The position numbers were made by a program, and so were the translations under genes. The notes under the pieces were generated by a model. The model had not been told where the DNA came from and made no database searches. It worked only from the letters and a program-made list of their open reading frames with translations. 64,000 nucleotides of DNA from Liolophura sinensis (taxonomy: Eukaryota; Mollusca; Polyplacophora; Chitonida; Chitonidae), in contig NC_088295.1 of assembly GCF_032854445.1 (NCBI RefSeq), forward strand, positions 91,319,805-91,383,804. Reading direction: 5' to 3'. Within the stretch, counting starts at the first letter, position 1, and each line of letters begins with the position of its first letter. Below are positions 59,611 through 64,000 of the stretch, in pieces.

Positions 59611-60300
59611 TATAAGCTTATGTGGACATCAACTTCTGTTTATTGTACAAGTTTACAGAATATTATAGCCGTTTGCCTTTACAAATGCTTAAATGTTCTT
59701 CAAAACAAGATAAAACTTATGTCTTAGCAACTGTTCGATACCAGTTGGGATGAATGCAGCTTTAAAGGAATCCAGCTAAATAATATTTTTTATATATTTT
59801 TCACACTGCCCTTCTTTTAGTGTTATCTAGCCTATACCGCGCTGTAACATTTTATTAGAACATGCATGTACATGTACTCCTGAAATTCGAAACATTCAGA
59901 CTTACTGATGTATACAACATGGTTTACAACAGTAAGCATGCCTTGAATTGATTTATTAGGTATCACCAGGTGTATTTTTATGTTTGTAAAAGTGATGTTC
60001 CTTTGATAAGGTAATGTATTTTCCAAAATGGGCAGTAACTCTTTAGCCCGATTCTACTCAACTCTCAGTTTAGGGTTATCTCCCCAGTTGTCCAACGTTA
60101 TTTCAATATAGGTCATAACACATAAATTACTTCAGCAAGCAAATCGGAGAAATCTGTTGTCCTGAAAATGGAACCGATTCCCCCCTGCTGCATTGTGCTA
60201 ATATTAAATCTTATAAGGAAGGCGGATATTGCTACAGCGAACAGCGTGGCTATACGATGAAAGAATGTAGCCTACATGTATATGTATATGCTTGGCCACA
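59611..60300. other. No gene seen
   Basis: AT-rich sequence with no recognisable feature. Confidence 0.35.
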
Positions 60301-60380
60301 GGCTCAACGCTCACTGATACAAGGTGTACTATTGCTAATACAGGGTGTACTATCGCTGATACAAGGTGTACTATCGCTAG
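60301..60380. repeat. Short 24-bp tandem repeat
   Basis: Three copies of GATACAAGGTGTACTATCGC. Confidence 0.8.
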
Positions 60381-60429
60381 AAGAAACATCTTTCTATACG
60401 CATCCAAGGCTGCATCATACACGCGCTGA

Positions 60430-60690
60430 TTTTTTTTATTCTTCTGACTGGTGTTTTATACCTTACTCAAAAATATTTCACTCATACGACGGCGGTTAGC
60501 TTTATTGTGAGAAGAAACAGGACAGAGCCAAGTATGATCCCACGACCATTCGCAGGTTGTTGAAAGACCTTCCCATGTACGGCCAGAAAGGAAGCCAGCA
60601 TGAACTGGACTTGAACTCCCTGCGAATACATTGGTGAGAGGCTTTGGGGTCATTGCTGTGTGCTATGAACGCTAACCACAGGACTACGTG
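60430..60690 (-). mobile_element. Diverged tRNA-derived SINE
   Basis: Minus-strand SINE with many substitutions in core (TCATACGACGGCGGTTAGC) and head (GAACTGGACTTGAACTCC). Older than the copies at 58.9 and 61.8 kb. Confidence 0.85.
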
Positions 60691-60829
60691 GTTTTCTTCA
60701 ATCCCCTTTTGTCCATTTGTGTTATATATGACCATGTCTCTGTGTTAAACCCATGGGCTACATGATTTTTGTACAGCGGACAAACGCCCATATTAAACAC
60801 TGTCCATTGGAGATATCCACGCGGAGAGA

Positions 60830-61335
60830 GAGATATGAGCTAACAGTCATCAAGACACTATCCATGCACCGGCGAGCGGAGAGAGTGACAAGCCAACAGC
60901 CATCAAGAAACCACCGATCGGTCAGCGGTGAGAGAGACGAGCTAACAGCCATGAAGAATCTTTCCACCGGCCAACGGAGAGGGACGAGTCAACAGCCATG
61001 AAGAATCCACCCACCGGTGAGCGGTTAAAAAGACGATCTAACAGCCATTAAGAAACTTTCCACCGGCCAACGGAGAGGAAACAAGCTAGCAGCCATGATG
61101 AAACCATCCATGGACCAGCGGAGAAAAGACGGGCTAACAGCCATCAAAAAATCATCCATCGGTCGGACGAGTTAAGAGTCATCAATAAACCATCCTCCTG
61201 AGCCAATGGAGACAAAGGCGAGCAATCAGCCATCAAAAATGTATCCACCAGGCAGTGTAGAGAGAGACGAGCTAAGAGCCATCAAGAAGCCCCACTGGCC
61301 AGCGGCGACAAAGACGAGCAACCAGCAATAAAAAA
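60830..61335. repeat. Degenerate minisatellite, about 46-bp unit
   Basis: About 11 copies around GACGAGCTAACAGCCATCAA and CCACCGGTCAGCGGAGA. Confidence 0.83.
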
Positions 61336-61790
61336 AATCATCCACTAGAAATACAAGCAATAGATCAAGATGATCCGCACAGCAAATGAGGCTGTACAAC
61401 TCAGAGATGGACAAGGCTGAAAAATAATCTGATGGCCGATGTTCATCTCACTTCGTTGGTCTACATCGCAGAGAGATGCACCGATGGAAAGACGCCCTGA
61501 ATGTTCCAGCTCATACTGCTAATTCCCTCCCCATCTCGCCGTCCACAGTGTCCCTGTTACTTACATTGTTTCTTTGAAACTGGAGACATGCATCTACAAA
61601 ACATAGCACTATTTACTGTGTCAGGCTCAGGATCGAACCCACACACTGTGACTGCTAACCCCCCACGACGATACACCGGAATCCGCATATAGTGATTTGA
61701 ACAGTATTTACTTGTGTTTGTGAACAAGCCGACTTCAACGTAAGTAAAGTTAGAGAATGTGACTTTCAACACCTCAGAGGGTGATAAGAC

Positions 61791-62021
61791 TTATTTATTT
61801 GATTGGTGTTTTACGCCGTTCTCAAGAATATTTCACTTATACCACGGCGGCCAACATTATGGTGGGTGGAAACCGAGCAGAGCCCAGGGGAAACCCTCGA
61901 CCATCCGCAGGTTGTTGGCAGACCTTCCCATGTACGGCAGGAGAGGAAGTCAGCATGAGCTGGACTTGAACTCATTACGCTGCGCCAGCGCGCTAGCCAA
62001 CTGAGCCACGGAGGCCCCCGT
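61791..62021 (-). mobile_element. tRNA-derived SINE with target-site duplication
   Basis: Minus-strand copy with box A TGGCTCAGTTGG intact; about 35 bp around and after box B have been deleted. Flanked by GAGGGTGATAAGAC (61777-61790) and GAGGGAGATAAGAC (62022-62035), a 14-bp duplication with one mismatch. Confidence 0.92.
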
Positions 62022-62035
62022 GAGGGAGATAAGAC

Positions 62036-64000
62036 AAACTTTTACCGATGTCGATGAAAATGCCACATCACCGTAGTAAAGAAGAAGACATGCCAATATT
62101 ATAAAACACTGAAAAATATGTTTTATTGATTTGATAATACACAATGGCACGCTATCATTTACATTTGAAATATAGAGAAAACTGTAGACCATATATACGT
62201 ACATGTAGTTCACACCACACAGCGGACTTCCCGTCCTACAGACTGACTAGATATACGGCGCCGTTGTACATCACATTGACCCCTTACAGACAGGTACAAT
62301 TCTGTCGTAACGGTCTACTTTGTTTCCAAAAACCAATAACCTTTAGATACCAGTTTGAGTTTAGAGTTTTAATTAGATTTGAGACTTACAATATTCACAG
62401 TTCGTCTATCGGCAACTTTGTAAGTGTTATAATACATTCTTTATTATTGATAGTTTCCACAAAAGTGAATAATTCAACATTAACTTTCGGCTGTAAGTCT
62501 GACCCTTTGAAGTAAATTTGTAACCAAACGATTTTATATGTACGCATGTTCGATTATCTGTATGCTTTTCTCACGTATGCAATAATAAAACTCTTAACAC
62601 TGCACTGAATTTGCCAGACACAAATTTCCTGCTGCCAAAGGAAAACTTAGCCATCATGATTTTTTGTTTCTTTCTTAGGAGTTTAAGGTAGAGAATATAT
62701 TCTTTGGTTTCATTTATCCACGCTTTAAACCTAAATATTTCTGTAGTGCTTAATGAATCCCCTCAGGGCAATAATTTAATTGTATTGATATTATTACCAT
62801 ATTACAACACTTTGAAGTTAATTATGTAAGGTAAAAGGAATCATCATCCAAGAAATGTTTAAATTAAATAAAGAAAAAAGGCAATTAAAATCTAGAAAAC
62901 AATACTGCAAATAACAAACAAATACACCTGTATTTGATAACATTGTGAAATATAGGAGATGATAATAAACAGTTTCGGTGACGAACAGTGATAGAAAAAA
63001 AGAGGCTCAATGGAAAACGAAGCCAAAACACATATTCTTCTGAGGAATATAGGGGGAGGAGTTGGAGGGTTAGCGCAATAACCTTACACATGATTGTCAA
63101 GTAACCAGATAATACAAATAGCAAAAAATATTTGATCCGAAATACCAATACTTGTACATTCTATGGCGAACAATCAGAAAACTATCTTGAGCATTTCAAT
63201 GCCTATCAAGACACTGTCCATCGTATGGAGATATGTGATAGGTCTATATAGACTTTCGGTCCAAAAGATGTGTCATGCTGAACAACGTTAAGATCGTGCA
63301 ATATTACTAATTATTTGTGGGATGTTAAAATGCCAAAACCGGTTGTGAATTCAAATGGATTATTCCGCGGACGGTCATGTTGACCTAAGTAGTGTCTGGG
63401 CGACTCTTCTGTATTGGCGGCCGAACACATCGACCTACTCAACAGTGCCGTCCGCACACGACAGGGCCCTGGCAGCAATCACTTGTGCTCCCGTCCCTGA
63501 TCTCTCTCCCACAGCACACCGTGCAAACAGTTTAATATGGGTCACAGAACTGAACAAATACACACAATCGAATCAAAGAGCCTTTGGATCCTCTCTGCCC
63601 GTCTCACAGACAAGTTATCGAACATATAACGGACATGGGTTTTCTGCATCACTCTGACAAGTCTCCGGCACGGTCCTACAATTGAGCAAGAGAGTGTGTC
63701 GATCCGCTAAGGGGGAGGGTGGGGGGGCTCTGCACCACAAGCTGTTCAGCCGTCCGTCAGTCAACCATCTTACTCTTTAACCAGTGACTTAGGACCGGCT
63801 CAGATTTTCATCTTATGCCACCGAGCCTGTTGCCATGGTAATTTACCGCAGCCGTATCACAGAGTGGTGAGCTGGTAAGCCAGTCAGTCAGCCCTCCGAC
63901 GCGGTCTCAGCAGAAGGTCAGCACTGCTGTACATATTTTGACGTTACTCATAAACTGGCTATCCTGGCTGCTCTGAAATTTCTCAGACGGCTGGCGGTCA
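62036..64000. other. No gene seen
   Basis: AT-rich to 63300, then higher GC. No conserved domain, RNA gene or repeat array is recognised on either strand. A plus-strand open stretch at 63355-63657 has no family resemblance that I can name. Confidence 0.35.

Overview
The window is animal nuclear DNA, not bacterial: the genes are split into short exons with GT/AG introns, most intronic and intergenic space is tandem repeat, and tRNA-headed SINEs, a Penelope-like retroelement and a hAT-type transposase are present. The SINE family (tail ending in AATCAAATAAATAAA, core with CGGCGGCCAGCATTATGGTG) and a GGGTTTAACGTCGTACTCAA motif near 42.74 kb recall repeats common in molluscan genomes, so a marine mollusc or another lophotrochozoan is my best inference. 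The species cannot be named from the sequence.

Region 1 (778-18747, + strand) is the downstream part of one gene: 18 exons of a cation-chloride cotransporter of the SLC12 NKCC/NCC branch, from the fifth membrane span to the stop codon. The 5' exons lie outside the window. Most of its larger introns carry their own minisatellite. One array (8820-9375) is built from the exon end and its splice donor. One intron holds a decayed Penelope-like element with the endonuclease upstream of the reverse transcriptase.

Region 2 (18748-31978) is the space between two convergent genes and is mostly satellite-like DNA: a pair of inverted 32-34 bp arrays around a SINE tail, an 84-bp array with a five-unit higher-order repeat, a 170-bp array of over 4 kb containing a SINE, a degenerate array near 28.5-29.2 kb, and a 20-bp array split by another SINE.

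Region 3 (31979-42417, - strand) is a small three-exon gene for a 188-residue claudin/PMP22-like four-span membrane protein. It has the W..GLW..C..C signature. Its 9.3-kb first intron is filled mainly by three minisatellites, including about 4.1 kb of a 43-bp repeat.

Region 4 (42.6-64 kb) has no host gene that I can support. It holds TA microsatellites, more minisatellites, two near-identical 580-bp repeats, copies of a second dispersed repeat family, a five-exon hAT-type transposase gene with one in-frame stop near its start (54674-57988), and three minus-strand SINEs. One of those SINEs sits inside a minisatellite with a clear target-site duplication.

The two host genes are both membrane proteins of ion and barrier physiology, but nothing in the sequence shows that they act together.
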